A stretch of DNA of 64,000 bases from Candidatus Gastranaerophilales bacterium. GTDB taxonomy: Bacteria > Cyanobacteriota > Vampirovibrionia > Gastranaerophilales > Gastranaerophilaceae. The notes below the pieces were generated by a model. The model had not been told where the DNA came from and did no database searches. It saw nothing but the letters and a program-made list of their open reading frames with translations. The translations under genes and the position numbers were made by a program. The stretch is from contig CALVEA010000005.1 of NCBI GenBank assembly GCA_944326455.1, positions 1 through 64,000 on the forward strand, read 5' to 3'. How positions within the stretch are numbered: the stretch's first letter is position 1; the number at the start of each line of letters is the position of its first letter. This document shows positions 1 through 7,905 of the stretch, in pieces.

Positions 1-111
1 CCATTTTAAATCGTCCTTAAAGTTGTCCCTTACTCATAGTTACGGCATTTTTTACCTAAATCTTTAACTTTTTGACTTAAATCGTTACATTTCGTTACAT
101 AATATAGGGAC
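1..111. other. Left-edge intergenic stretch
   Basis: I see no convincing gene here. It lies beyond the terminator of the 167-919 gene and is probably the upstream region of a minus-strand gene outside the window. It contains a 10-bp-spaced TTACA direct repeat, listed separately. Confidence 0.4.
85..99. promoter_or_regulatory. TTACA-N5-TTACA direct repeat, copy 1
   Basis: Two TTACA half-sites start exactly 10 bp apart (85 and 95), embedded in two copies of TCGTTACAT. The same spacing occurs at 1006, 23708 and 44661. A protein binding one DNA face over one helical turn would give this pattern; that role is inferred. Confidence 0.35.
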
Positions 112-143
112 AAAAAAAATCCGGTTTTTAAAACCGGATTTTT
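112..143 (-). terminator. Terminator of the 167-919 gene
   Basis: A hairpin with arms AAATCCGGTTTT and AAAACCGGATTT is flanked by A-rich DNA on the left and T-rich DNA on the right. It could end transcription in both directions, and it lies 24 bases past the stop codon of the minus-strand gene. Confidence 0.85.
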
Positions 144-166
144 GATTATTATAATTAAAATTATTA

Positions 167-919
167 TTAACCGAGACCGAATGTAGGGGCTGAATCTTTG
201 ATACCTTCTGAGCAAGCCTGTTTGATTGATTCGAGTCTTGCTTTTGCATCTGCCAGTTGAGCTTCGCAGCTTTGAGATTCAAGATCCATTTCGGTTTCTG
301 CTGCTTCGAGAGGTGCAAGCGCTGCGTCTTGTTCTTCTTCGAGGGCTGCTTGTTGAGCTTCTAACCAGATTGATACATTGTTTTGGTATTGCTGGCTCAT
401 TTGTTGAGTCATCATTTGAGCTTGCTGCTGCTGCATTTGCCCCATTCTCATTGCTGTCATAAATGCATTTACCTGGTCTTCAGTGTAGTTAACAAGGTTG
501 CCTTTATCATCTTTCTTGAATGAACCGCCATTAGTCATATATTCATTCATCATATTGTTAACTTCATCTTTAGAGAATGCATCGATTGTATTTTCACCCA
601 TCTGGATTTTTTCGCCATTATTCATAAGCATATTGCCCATAAAGTTCATAACGAATGCATTCATACCGGTAAAGTTCATTGGATTAAATGAATTAACACC
701 TAACCCTGACATATTCTGGAAGAATACTGTAGCTTGACTTTGCATCATCTTAGCTTGAGACTCTAATTGAGTCTGGCGGCTGGCATACATTTTTTGAACA
801 CGAGAAATATTCTTGGTGATTCTTTCCTTGCGGCTAGAATACCTAAGCTGCTGTAAAGTCAATTTGTTGACTTTACGTTGCAATCTTAATTTTTCGTGTA
901 GTAATAATAAGAATGCCAT
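167..919 (-). CDS. Uncharacterised Met/Gln-rich helical protein
   Basis: I do not recognise this 250-residue protein. Residues 1-60 are basic and helical with a short hydrophobic start but no clear signal peptide. Residues 70-100 are rich in Met, Asn, Phe and Gly. Residues 156-178 are a Met/Gln tract, and 185-240 is an Ala/Glu-rich stretch with coiled-coil spacing. There are no catalytic motifs. The composition recalls other short helical unknowns in this window (33361, 21775), and its upstream region has an AT-rich promoter like those at 33003, 33361 and 55972. The start is the first ATG; an AAGGA lies about 12 bases upstream, a long spacing. It is transcribed alone and ends at a strong terminator. 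A structural, surface or secreted role is possible but unsupported. Confidence 0.75.
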   Translation of the reverse strand: MAFLLLLHEKLRLQRKVNKLTLQQLRYSSRKERITKNISRVQKMYASRQTQLESQAKMMQSQATVFFQNMSGLGVNSFNPMNFTGMNAFVMNFMGNMLMNNGEKIQMGENTIDAFSKDEVNNMMNEYMTNGGSFKKDDKGNLVNYTEDQVNAFMTAMRMGQMQQQQAQMMTQQMSQQYQNNVSIWLEAQQAALEEEQDAALAPLEAAETEMDLESQSCEAQLADAKARLESIKQACSEGIKDSAPTFGLG

Positions 920-948
920 TGCTTTGCTTAGTCCTTATACTTTTTATA

Positions 949-966
949 CTCTTATATATATTAAGT
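949..966 (-). promoter_or_regulatory. AT-rich promoter, shared family (copy 1)
   Basis: On the minus strand this reads ACTTAATATATATAAGAG, ending 29 bases before the ATG at 919. It resembles the ACTTTATATATAC promoters at 32963, 33322 and 55997 and sits at a comparable distance from its start codon. Confidence 0.45.
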
Positions 967-1005
967 ATATTAAAAACGTCAAATTGCGGGTTTAAGGGTT
1001 ATTTG

Positions 1006-1022
1006 TTACAAAACTTTACAAA
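1006..1022. promoter_or_regulatory. TTACA-N5-TTACA direct repeat, copy 2
   Basis: The sequence is TTACAAAACTTTACAAA, with half-sites 10 bp apart. It lies 86 bases upstream of the minus-strand start at 919 and 99 bases upstream of the plus-strand start at 1122, so it could serve either gene. Confidence 0.4.
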
Positions 1023-1038
1023 AAAGTGTAGATAAAAA

Positions 1039-1078
1039 GTATATACTAAAGCTATAAACTATTATTTATAGTATATAC
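1039..1078. promoter_or_regulatory. Paired GTATATAC palindromes
   Basis: Two identical 8-bp palindromes, GTATATAC at 1039 and 1071, form the outer parts of an interrupted inverted repeat whose inner arms are TATAAA-like. It lies just upstream of the TOPRIM gene. It could be an operator or AT-rich promoter DNA; the function is inferred. Confidence 0.35.
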
Positions 1079-1121
1079 AGCTATTTGATAAATTTTATAA
1101 AAAATTATAAAATATTTACAA

Positions 1122-2111
1122 ATGAAGTATAAAAAATTAACACAAGAACAGATAATAATATCTCTGGATAGACTAACCAGATTTAAAAAAACCGGAGATA
1201 AGTATTTAAGAGTATTCAGTGATATAATATATTCCAACTTATTAGAACCTTCTATAAGAAAATGTGATATAGCAAGGATGGAATATAAAGAAATAACTGA
1301 TATAGTTTCCGGAATATTTAATTTTACTCTGGGTGAGCCTGACGATTTAATTATTAATAAAAAGCTTGAGGAATACGAAAATAGTATTTTTGTAAACGAT
1401 AATAATGTTAAATTACTGCTAAAAAACAAAATTAACTATAAAGCTGCATTAGATGTATTACCTCAAGAGATTCCCGTAAATTTACAATGGCTAAAGTCTT
1501 TGGCGGATAATGAGGATGCAAAAATGAAACGATATTTGCATTTACTAAAATTCCCAATAGAAAATGTAATACTTGCAGAGGGCATAACAGAAGAAATATT
1601 GCTGCCGGCATTTGCAAAATTTCTTGGCTATGATTTCTATGCAAACGGAATACAAGTAATAGCTGCCGGAGGAAAAAATCAAGTTGTTAAAATGTACTAC
1701 AAACTTGCGGAAGAGTTGAAAGTACCAATATTTGTTTTATTGGATCATGATGCTAAAGACAATATCCGTCAAATTGAACCTAAGCTGCGTTCATCAGATA
1801 AAATTCATCTTGTATCATGCGGAGAATTTGAAGATTTGCTGCCAAAATCTTTGATAGTGAAGGTTGTAAATTCACATTTTGAGAATTTCTTAACAATTAC
1901 AGAAAAAGACTTACCAACAACAGTTCCAACCGCAAAAGTTCTGGAAGAATTATTTAAGACAAAAGGTCTTCATGAGTTTAAGAAGGCGGAATTTGCAAAA
2001 CTTGTGAGAGATAATATTTCTAATCAAGCTGATATATCAGAGGAAATAGCTGCCATAATTAGCGAAATATCAGGGTTAAACAAAACCCTTGACACTAAAA
2101 TATGTTCCTGA
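1122..2111 (+). CDS. TOPRIM-domain protein, OLD-like without ATPase
   Basis: This 329-residue protein has a TOPRIM fold in its second half. The conserved Glu is in LAEGITEE (E153), the DxD pair is in LLDHDAKD (D208, D210), and a following GEFEDLLP matches the acidic motif seen after the TOPRIM core of OLD-family nucleases. OLD proteins normally begin with an ABC-type ATPase. Here residues 1-145 show no Walker A motif and look helical, so this is a stand-alone TOPRIM protein. It may be a metal-dependent nuclease; whether it is a phage-defence or repair protein cannot be told. The region between it and the preceding gene is very AT-rich. The ATG is preceded only by A/T-rich DNA with no Shine-Dalgarno. 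No partner gene follows; a tRNA comes next. Confidence 0.75.
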   Translation: MKYKKLTQEQIIISLDRLTRFKKTGDKYLRVFSDIIYSNLLEPSIRKCDIARMEYKEITDIVSGIFNFTLGEPDDLIINKKLEEYENSIFVNDNNVKLLLKNKINYKAALDVLPQEIPVNLQWLKSLADNEDAKMKRYLHLLKFPIENVILAEGITEEILLPAFAKFLGYDFYANGIQVIAAGGKNQVVKMYYKLAEELKVPIFVLLDHDAKDNIRQIEPKLRSSDKIHLVSCGEFEDLLPKSLIVKVVNSHFENFLTITEKDLPTTVPTAKVLEELFKTKGLHEFKKAEFAKLVRDNISNQADISEEIAAIISEISGLNKTLDTKICS

Positions 2112-2175
2112 TAACATAAGTTTTGTGGTCACGGGACTACAATAGCCGAAGTATTTACGGTAAATTAAATAATAT

Positions 2176-2248
2176 GCGCTTGTAGCTCAGCAGGTAGAGC
2201 ACTCCCCTTTTAAGGGATAGGTCGCGCGTTCGAATCGCGCCAAGCGCA
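2176..2248 (+). tRNA. tRNA-Lys (anticodon UUU)
   Basis: All cloverleaf parts are present: acceptor GCGCTTG pairing with CAAGCGC, D-arm GCTC/GAGC, anticodon loop CTTTTAA with anticodon TTT, and T-arm GCGCG-TTCGAAT-CGCGC. The discriminator is A and CCA is not encoded. The outermost anticodon-stem pair (27-43) is a C-U mismatch. A terminator follows immediately. Confidence 0.95.
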
Positions 2249-2281
2249 AAATAAAAGAGACCTTCAAGGTCTCTTTTATTT
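2249..2281 (+). terminator. Terminator after tRNA-Lys
   Basis: A near-perfect 16-bp hairpin (AAATAAAAGAGACCTT and its complement) begins one base after the tRNA discriminator and ends in T-rich DNA. It could act on both strands. Confidence 0.85.
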
Positions 2282-2317
2282 TGTTGTTTGTCAGCAGTTT
2301 GAAAGCTTCTGTTTTCG

Positions 2318-2404
2318 AGCAAGAGCGGGCTGAGGGTGTAGTCTTGAATGCAAAATATCGAAGATATTGCGGTATTCAAGCGTAGCCTCATTAAAAGCGA
2401 GCGA
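2318..2404. other. Structured, gene-free segment downstream of tRNA
   Basis: Nested complementary pairs suggest one long imperfect hairpin: GAGG (2332) with CCTC (2386), CTTGAAT (2343) with ATTCAAG (2374), and AATATC with GATATT at the tip. Outer AGCG/CG repeats may extend it. No reading frame here is credible. It could be a small RNA, a recombination-site relic or a repeat element. Confidence 0.35.
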
Positions 2405-2438
2405 CCAAGACAATCGCGCCAAGCATATATTTTTATGC

Positions 2439-3797
2439 TTAAAAATCTCTTGGTTTTATACCTTTAAGCCAATTTGATTCTATTGTCTCTAGCGAAATGC
2501 CCTTTGTTTCCGGAATAGCAAAGTAAACAAAGATTATACATATAAGCGAAACTATTCCGAACATGGCAAACGTAAACCCTCCGCCCAGTCTGTTCATAAG
2601 AATAGGGAAGCTTGCTACTACAAAGAAATTAAATGCAAAGTTTGATACTGTACAGACGCTCATCGCAATACCGCGAATTTTCAGAGGAAAAACTTCTGAA
2701 ACCAGTATCCAGCCAACAGGACCAAGGCTCATCGCAAAGCATATTATATAAGATATAAGGCTGCCAAGAGCTATCCATTTGAGATTATCCCCAAGCAGTG
2801 TTTCAAATACAAATGCTGATGCAAGTGCAAACAAGCTTAGCATAACACCAGTTAAACCAACGTATAAAAGAGGTTTTCTGCCGACCCTGTCCGTGAAAAA
2901 TACTGCAACAATTGTCATTACAAAGTTAATTAAGCCTATTCCAGTGCTGGCATAAATAGCATTTATATTGCTGTCAAAACCTGCAATTTTAAATATAGTA
3001 GGCGCGTAATATATAATAGTGTTTATTCCTGTGCATATTTGGGCAAACATTACACCAATACCTACAACAAAAGGCATAATCATCCATTTTTGGAATCTAA
3101 ATTTATCAGAGGGTTTATTCTGGCATTTTATTAAAGCTTTGATTTGCCGTATTTCTTTATCAGGATCCATATCAGGTTCAATCCTTTTGAATACAGTCTT
3201 TGCCTCATCTTCGCGCCCCTTGGAGACAAACCATCTTGGAGTATCCTGCATAAATAGCATTCCTATTAATAATATAAGCCCTGGAACTACTCCGGCAAAA
3301 AGCATCCATCGCCAATTATATACAGCATGGGCAAATACCGCATTTATAAAGTATGAGAACAATATACCTGAAGTTATTGCCCACTGGTAAAGAGAAACAA
3401 GCGTACCGCGGATATGCTTAGGAGATATCTCGGATAGATAGAGTGGAATAACAAAATTAACTATACCTACCGCAAAACCCACAAAAAGTCTGGATAATAT
3501 TAGGACAATAATATTAGGAGCAAATGCGCAGGCAATAGAGCCTATAATAAATATTAAAGCTGTTGCAATAATAATCTTTTTTCTGCCGAAAATATCAGCC
3601 AAAATACCATTTGTTCCTGCTCCAATTACAGCTCCAATTAATACGGAACTGACTAAAATCCCTTGAGTATAGTCGGTCAAATTCCAGGTTTCATTAATAA
3701 ATAATAATGCACCGGAAATTACACCCGTATCATATCCAGAAAGAAGTCCCCCAAGGGACGCTACTATCGCAACTACATAAAGCCATAGATATTTCAT
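2439..3797 (-). CDS. Sugar porter, MFS family (XylE/GalP-like)
   Basis: This predicted inner-membrane symporter has 12 membrane segments and moves a hexose or pentose with protons. Sugar-porter signatures are present: GYDTGVISGAL in TM1, GRKK after TM2, TPRWFVSKGR after TM6, GRKPLL after TM8 and PETKG at the end. The length of about 452 residues is normal. I chose the ATG at 3797 because TAGGAG lies 7 bases upstream; an in-frame ATG 24 bases earlier has no such site. The gene is transcribed alone, divergent from dxr and convergent with the tRNA. The substrate cannot be read from the sequence. Confidence 0.9.
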   Translation of the reverse strand: MKYLWLYVVAIVASLGGLLSGYDTGVISGALLFINETWNLTDYTQGILVSSVLIGAVIGAGTNGILADIFGRKKIIIATALIFIIGSIACAFAPNIIVLILSRLFVGFAVGIVNFVIPLYLSEISPKHIRGTLVSLYQWAITSGILFSYFINAVFAHAVYNWRWMLFAGVVPGLILLIGMLFMQDTPRWFVSKGREDEAKTVFKRIEPDMDPDKEIRQIKALIKCQNKPSDKFRFQKWMIMPFVVGIGVMFAQICTGINTIIYYAPTIFKIAGFDSNINAIYASTGIGLINFVMTIVAVFFTDRVGRKPLLYVGLTGVMLSLFALASAFVFETLLGDNLKWIALGSLISYIICFAMSLGPVGWILVSEVFPLKIRGIAMSVCTVSNFAFNFFVVASFPILMNRLGGGFTFAMFGIVSLICIIFVYFAIPETKGISLETIESNWLKGIKPRDF

Positions 3798-3862
3798 ACT
3801 TATGCTCCTAAAATAATACACAACTCATATTCTATTATATAATATTTTCCGGTTTTTTGTAA

Positions 3863-3868
3863 TATAAT
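3863..3868 (+). promoter_or_regulatory. -10 element of dxr, leaderless arrangement
   Basis: TATAAT lies exactly 6 bases before the dxr ATG, so transcription should begin at or next to the start codon. There is no room for a Shine-Dalgarno. No good -35 hexamer is seen. Confidence 0.5.
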
Positions 3869-3874
3869 ACTCCT

Positions 3875-4993
3875 ATGAAGAGAAAAATAAGCATATTAGG
3901 TTCAACCGGTTCAATAGGAAGACAAGCTCTGGAAGTTATTGAGAAATTAGCAGACAGGTTTGAGATTATTGCACTTTCTGCTGGTGATAATACTGAGCTT
4001 TTAAATGAACAAATTCGCAAATTTCGCCCAAAATATGCGTGCGCCAATAATATTAATGAAGTCGTAGGGGCTGAACATACCTCATTAGAAGAAATTTGTT
4101 CAAATAAAGAAAACGATATTATTTTAGTTGCTGTTTCTGGAAAAATAGGCTTAAAACCTACTATAACAGCCATAAATAACGGTATTGATGTTGCTCTTGC
4201 CAATAAAGAAACTCTTGTGATGGCAGGAGATATCGTTATGCCTCTTGCAAGGGCTAAAAAGGTTAATATAATTCCGGTAGATAGTGAACATTGCGCTATA
4301 CATCAATGCATTAAAGATGCTTCCCAGGTTGATAAATTAATTATAACAGCCTCCGGCGGTCCATTCTTGCACAAGACTGTTGAAGATATGAAGAATGCAT
4401 CTGTTGAAGAGACTTTGCACCATCCTAGATGGAATATGGGTAAAAAAATCACTGTTGACAGTGCTACTCTTATGAATAAAGGGTTAGAAGTTATTGAAGC
4501 CCATCATCTGTTTAATATGGATTATGACAAAATAGATGTGGTTGTACATCCTCAAAGTGTAGTTCATTCTGCAATTGAGTATGTTGATGGCAGTGTAATC
4601 GCCCAGCTCGGAATTCCAAGTATGCATATTCCTATACAGTATGCTATTACATACCCTGAGCGTTATGAAGGGATAAAATCTAAGAGCTTTAGCTTTTCTG
4701 AAGTAGCAAGACTTGATTTTGAGCAGCCGGATATGAATAAATTTAAAGCATTAGAGATCGCTTATAATTGCGGAAGGTTAGGAGGGTCTGTTCCTGTTTG
4801 TATGAATGCTGCGAATGAAGAAGCTGTTTTTGCGTTTTTACAAGGGAAAATTAAATTATTTGATATAATCAATACTATAGTTAAAATCCTTGAAAACCAT
4901 AATCCGGTATTTGATATATCTTTGGATGAAATCTTTGAAATTGATGCAGAAGTGAGAAGAAAAACAAGAGAATCATTTTTACAATTAAAATAA
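3875..4993 (+). CDS. dxr: 1-deoxy-D-xylulose 5-phosphate reductoisomerase
   Basis: DXR makes 2-C-methyl-D-erythritol 4-phosphate with NADPH, the first committed step of the non-mevalonate isoprenoid pathway. The N-terminal nucleotide-binding motif GSTGSIGRQ is present. ANKETLV and PVDSEHCAI carry the substrate- and metal-binding region (canonical PVDSEHSAI), followed by ASGGPF, HPRWNMG and SATLMNKGLE. The length of 372 residues is slightly short for the family but the C-terminal helical domain is present. It is followed after 2 bases by the YbaK-like gene, so the two are probably cotranscribed. The promoter suggests a leaderless message. Confidence 0.96.
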   Translation: MKRKISILGSTGSIGRQALEVIEKLADRFEIIALSAGDNTELLNEQIRKFRPKYACANNINEVVGAEHTSLEEICSNKENDIILVAVSGKIGLKPTITAINNGIDVALANKETLVMAGDIVMPLARAKKVNIIPVDSEHCAIHQCIKDASQVDKLIITASGGPFLHKTVEDMKNASVEETLHHPRWNMGKKITVDSATLMNKGLEVIEAHHLFNMDYDKIDVVVHPQSVVHSAIEYVDGSVIAQLGIPSMHIPIQYAITYPERYEGIKSKSFSFSEVARLDFEQPDMNKFKALEIAYNCGRLGGSVPVCMNAANEEAVFAFLQGKIKLFDIINTIVKILENHNPVFDISLDEIFEIDAEVRRKTRESFLQLK

Positions 4994-4995
4994 TT

Positions 4996-5460
4996 ATGAG
5001 TATTGAAAAGGTAAAAGAATATTTTAGCAAATTTGGTGTACAAGACAGGGTTCTTGAATTTGAGGTTTCCAGTGCCACAGTTGATTTGGCTGCGAAGGCT
5101 CTCAATGTTGAACCAGCTCGGATTGCAAAAACACTTTCTTTTAAGCAAGGAGATGTTTGTGTTCTCATAGTTTGTGCCGGGGATGTAAGAATTGATAATA
5201 AAAAGTATAAAGCATATTTTAATACAAAAGCACGCATGCTTACTCCGGATGAAGCTCTATCTTTTACAGGTCACTCTGTCGGCGGAGTCTGTCCTTTCGG
5301 TATTGATAATAAAAGTGTAAAAGTATATACAGATAAATCTCTGCAGCGATTTAAAACTGTTTTCCCCGCATGCGGCAGCAGTAATTCAGCTATAGAATTA
5401 ACTTGTGAAGAATTATTTAAGTACTCTGCCAGTATTTCTTGGATTGATGTTTGCAGCTAA
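4996..5460 (+). CDS. YbaK/EbsC-family aminoacyl-tRNA editing protein
   Basis: This 154-residue single-domain protein resembles YbaK and ProX, which deacylate mischarged tRNA (such as Cys- or Ala-tRNA-Pro) in trans. The family pattern is visible: the early RIAKTLSFK with a conserved Lys, the central YFNTKARMLTPDEA, and the GHSVGGVCPFG loop. It starts 2 bases after dxr, without its own promoter. The substrate cannot be assigned, and a free-standing proline-tRNA editing role is only the commonest alternative. Its stop codon overlaps the 3' end of the convergent BioF-like gene by 4 bases. Confidence 0.88.
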   Translation: MSIEKVKEYFSKFGVQDRVLEFEVSSATVDLAAKALNVEPARIAKTLSFKQGDVCVLIVCAGDVRIDNKKYKAYFNTKARMLTPDEALSFTGHSVGGVCPFGIDNKSVKVYTDKSLQRFKTVFPACGSSNSAIELTCEELFKYSASISWIDVCS

Positions 5461-6590
5461 GGTTTAGCTATATTAAGAATTCTTTCAAAGTCACTAACTC
5501 TTGAATCTGCGGTTAAAGAGATTCTAAGTCTTGAAGTTCCTTCCGGTACAGTAGGCGGACGTATTGCAGGTATATAATAACCTAGAGCCATAAGCCTTTC
5601 TGATACTTCCAGCGTTTTTTCGTTGCTCCCCGTGATTATTGGAATAATTTGAGAGGCTGAAACAGTATTTATGCCCTTATTATTCATTAAATAATGGCAC
5701 TCTTGAACAATTCTTTCAAGGAGTTTTTTCCTCTCTTCCAGATAAGTTCTTTTTTCTGTAAGTATCCAATTTGACCAAGCAATATTTATTGGCGGTATCG
5801 CTGTTGAAAATATGAACGAACGAGCTTTATTTATTAAGTAATCAATAATATCACCTGATGCAGCGCAGAATGCTCCAAAAGAACCCACTGCTTTGCCAAA
5901 AGTTGCAGTTATTATATCTACATCTTTATTGCTAGAAATTCCGGCAAGAGTTTTTCCGCAAGCACAAAAAGCATGCGCTTCATCAACCATTAGAAGGCAG
6001 TTATACTTATTTTTTAGTTCAATCAATTTGTCTAAGTCCGCAATATCGCCATCCATACTGAAAACAGACTCCGTAACTATTACAGCTTTATTATAGTTTG
6101 ACCGTTTTTCTTTTAATATTGTTTCAAGCTGTTTATAATCAAAGTGCCTGTAACGTATGAAATCACCTTCTGCAAGCCTCATTCCATCAATTATGCTTGC
6201 ATGATTAAGTTTGTCAGAGATTACAACATCGCCTTTTTTGATAAGAGCTGAAATTACTCCTAAATTACATTGATAGCCTGTATTAAATATTAAGGCTGCC
6301 TCTTTATTAAATATTTTAGCTGCTGTCGACTCAAGTTCTTTAAATTCTCTTGAAGTTCCGCTTAGAAGCCTTGCAGAAGCCGATGAAAAGAGCTCATGCT
6401 TATATTCATTTAAAAATTCATCTATTAGGTCAGTTTTAGTACTAATCCCAAGATAATCGTTTGAAGCTAAATTTATGTATTCAATTCCGTTAATAACAAC
6501 TTTACCGTCTGTTTTAAAATCTATATCCGGAATTTTCCGGAATTGCCCGTTGCGTCTTAGTAATGCTAAATCTTCTGATATACTGCTCAA
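5457..6590 (-). CDS. BioF/KBL-family alpha-oxoamine synthase
   Basis: This PLP enzyme of 377 residues joins an amino acid to an acyl-CoA: 8-amino-7-oxononanoate synthase (biotin) or 2-amino-3-ketobutyrate CoA ligase are the usual members. Visible features are ASNDYLG near the N-terminus, SASARLLSGTSREF, DEAHAF (PLP-binding Asp), and TFGKAVGSFGAF with the Schiff-base Lys. BioF is the likeliest activity, but no other biotin gene is nearby. The start is TTG at 6590, with AAGGAA 8 bases upstream. It follows the CtpA-like gene by 2 bases in an operon. Confidence 0.88.
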   Translation of the reverse strand: MSSISEDLALLRRNGQFRKIPDIDFKTDGKVVINGIEYINLASNDYLGISTKTDLIDEFLNEYKHELFSSASARLLSGTSREFKELESTAAKIFNKEAALIFNTGYQCNLGVISALIKKGDVVISDKLNHASIIDGMRLAEGDFIRYRHFDYKQLETILKEKRSNYNKAVIVTESVFSMDGDIADLDKLIELKNKYNCLLMVDEAHAFCACGKTLAGISSNKDVDIITATFGKAVGSFGAFCAASGDIIDYLINKARSFIFSTAIPPINIAWSNWILTEKRTYLEERKKLLERIVQECHYLMNNKGINTVSASQIIPIITGSNEKTLEVSERLMALGYYIPAIRPPTVPEGTSRLRISLTADSRVSDFERILNIAKP

Positions 6591-6592
6591 TT

Positions 6593-7825
6593 CTAAAGTT
6601 CCTTATTTAAAATAGCTTTAGCTTTGTCTAGCTGAACATCCTTTTTGGTGCTGTTAAGATAGAAATCAAACTCATTACCAATTTCAACATCAGGATTTAT
6701 GCCATGTTTATTAATATCTCTTCCTTTTGGTGTTAAATAGCGCGCAATAGTTACATTCAGCCCTGTTTTATTTGGCAGCGGTACAACTTTTTGAACAAGT
6801 CCCTTACCAAATGTCTTTTTACCTACAAGAGTAGCCTTATCGTAATCTTTAAGTGCTCCTGATAAGATTTCGCTGGCACTGGCGCTTGCACCATTTACAA
6901 GAACAACGACAGGTTTTGTTAAAATAGGAGTTGCGGCATTTGCTTCTATAGATTTTTTAAACCCGTTACGATAAATAATCTCTACAATTTCACCTTCAGG
7001 TATAAACATGTTCGCAACAAATACGGCATTATCCAGAAGCCCGCCGGTATTACCTCTTAAATCAATGATAATTGAATCCGTATTCTTTGTATTTTCAAGA
7101 GCCTCCAGAAACTCACTCGGAGTTGTCCCGCCCATAAAGCTTATAATCTGAATATAGCCTATATGATTATCTAAAATAGAGCTTTTGACATTTTTTATTT
7201 TAATTTCTTTACGCTTAATTTTTTTGGTAAGCTTCTTCCCGCCGCGCAGAACAGTTAATTCTACAACACTGTTTTCCGGTCCTCTAACGAGAGATGCAAC
7301 TTCTGAAACACTCATTCCGTTTGTATCCTTACCGTCAACAGCAGTTATAATATCTCCCTGCTTGAGCTGTGCAAAATCTGCCGGGGTAGAAGGTATTACA
7401 TTGAATATTTCAATTTTCCCGGATTTTGAATATATATTAACACCGATGCCATATATTTTAGATGTAATTGAGGTTGTAAGTTCCTCATACTCTTTTTGGG
7501 ATAAAAATCTTGTGTAAGGTTCATTTAGGCTTGCTACCATAGTGTCAATAGCAACTTTGGCATCATCTTCTGTTTTGAGTTTCCCATGGTAACGGGTTTT
7601 CCATCTATACCAGTCTTGATGATTTAATGTGGGTTCATAATAATCTCTGTATAATAATTTCCAGGTTTTATCAAATAATTTTTGAGGAGAAACTATTTCT
7701 TCATTATAAAGAGATTGAGTTGAAAAATAATTATTTGCTCTGGTAAATGTTGTCATAAAAACTTTATTAAAAATTACCAGAATTAATATTAATAGCAGCG
7801 GTATAAGTAAATTTCTTATCTTCAT
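6593..7825 (-). CDS. C-terminal processing protease, S41 family
   Basis: This is a CtpA-type serine protease anchored by an N-terminal membrane segment (MKIRNLLIP then a run of Leu/Ile). It has a PDZ domain (GDIITAVDGKDTNGM region) and the catalytic peptidase domain: DLRGNTGGLL, then NGASASASEIL with the nucleophilic Ser, then KKTFGKG with the general-base Lys. Such proteases trim C-termini of periplasmic proteins. The start is uncertain. The ATG at 7825 gives a classical signal anchor but has no ribosome site, while an in-frame TTG at 7867 has GAGG 6 bases upstream and would add 14 residues. It is followed by the BioF-like gene 2 bases later. Confidence 0.9.
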   Translation of the reverse strand: MKIRNLLIPLLLILILVIFNKVFMTTFTRANNYFSTQSLYNEEIVSPQKLFDKTWKLLYRDYYEPTLNHQDWYRWKTRYHGKLKTEDDAKVAIDTMVASLNEPYTRFLSQKEYEELTTSITSKIYGIGVNIYSKSGKIEIFNVIPSTPADFAQLKQGDIITAVDGKDTNGMSVSEVASLVRGPENSVVELTVLRGGKKLTKKIKRKEIKIKNVKSSILDNHIGYIQIISFMGGTTPSEFLEALENTKNTDSIIIDLRGNTGGLLDNAVFVANMFIPEGEIVEIIYRNGFKKSIEANAATPILTKPVVVLVNGASASASEILSGALKDYDKATLVGKKTFGKGLVQKVVPLPNKTGLNVTIARYLTPKGRDINKHGINPDVEIGNEFDFYLNSTKKDVQLDKAKAILNKEL

Positions 7826-7905
7826 AAGATAATTTAACATCAACCATAGCATGTAATCAATACACAACTAAAGCCTCAGCATGCTAATTATAATTTTTTT
7901 TAAAA

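Larger units (their letters stand above)
2233..2424. repeat. Duplicated tRNA-Lys 3' segment (13 bp), att-like
   Basis: AATCGCGCCAAGC in the T-arm and acceptor stem of the tRNA (2233-2245) recurs exactly at 2412-2424. Duplicated tRNA 3' ends are typical of integrase attachment sites. However, the 166 bases between the copies hold only a terminator and a hairpin-rich segment and no integrase, so this is at most a relic. Confidence 0.4.

Noticed and set aside
2155-2391. 78-residue minus-strand reading frame across tRNA-Lys
   Set aside because: It is the antisense translation of the tRNA (GAIRTRDLSLKRG pattern) and the terminator, a well-known false protein. The tRNA explains the conservation.
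2439-3821. Longer start (3821) of the sugar porter
   Set aside because: The ATG at 3797 has TAGGAG at a normal distance, and the extra eight residues have no support.
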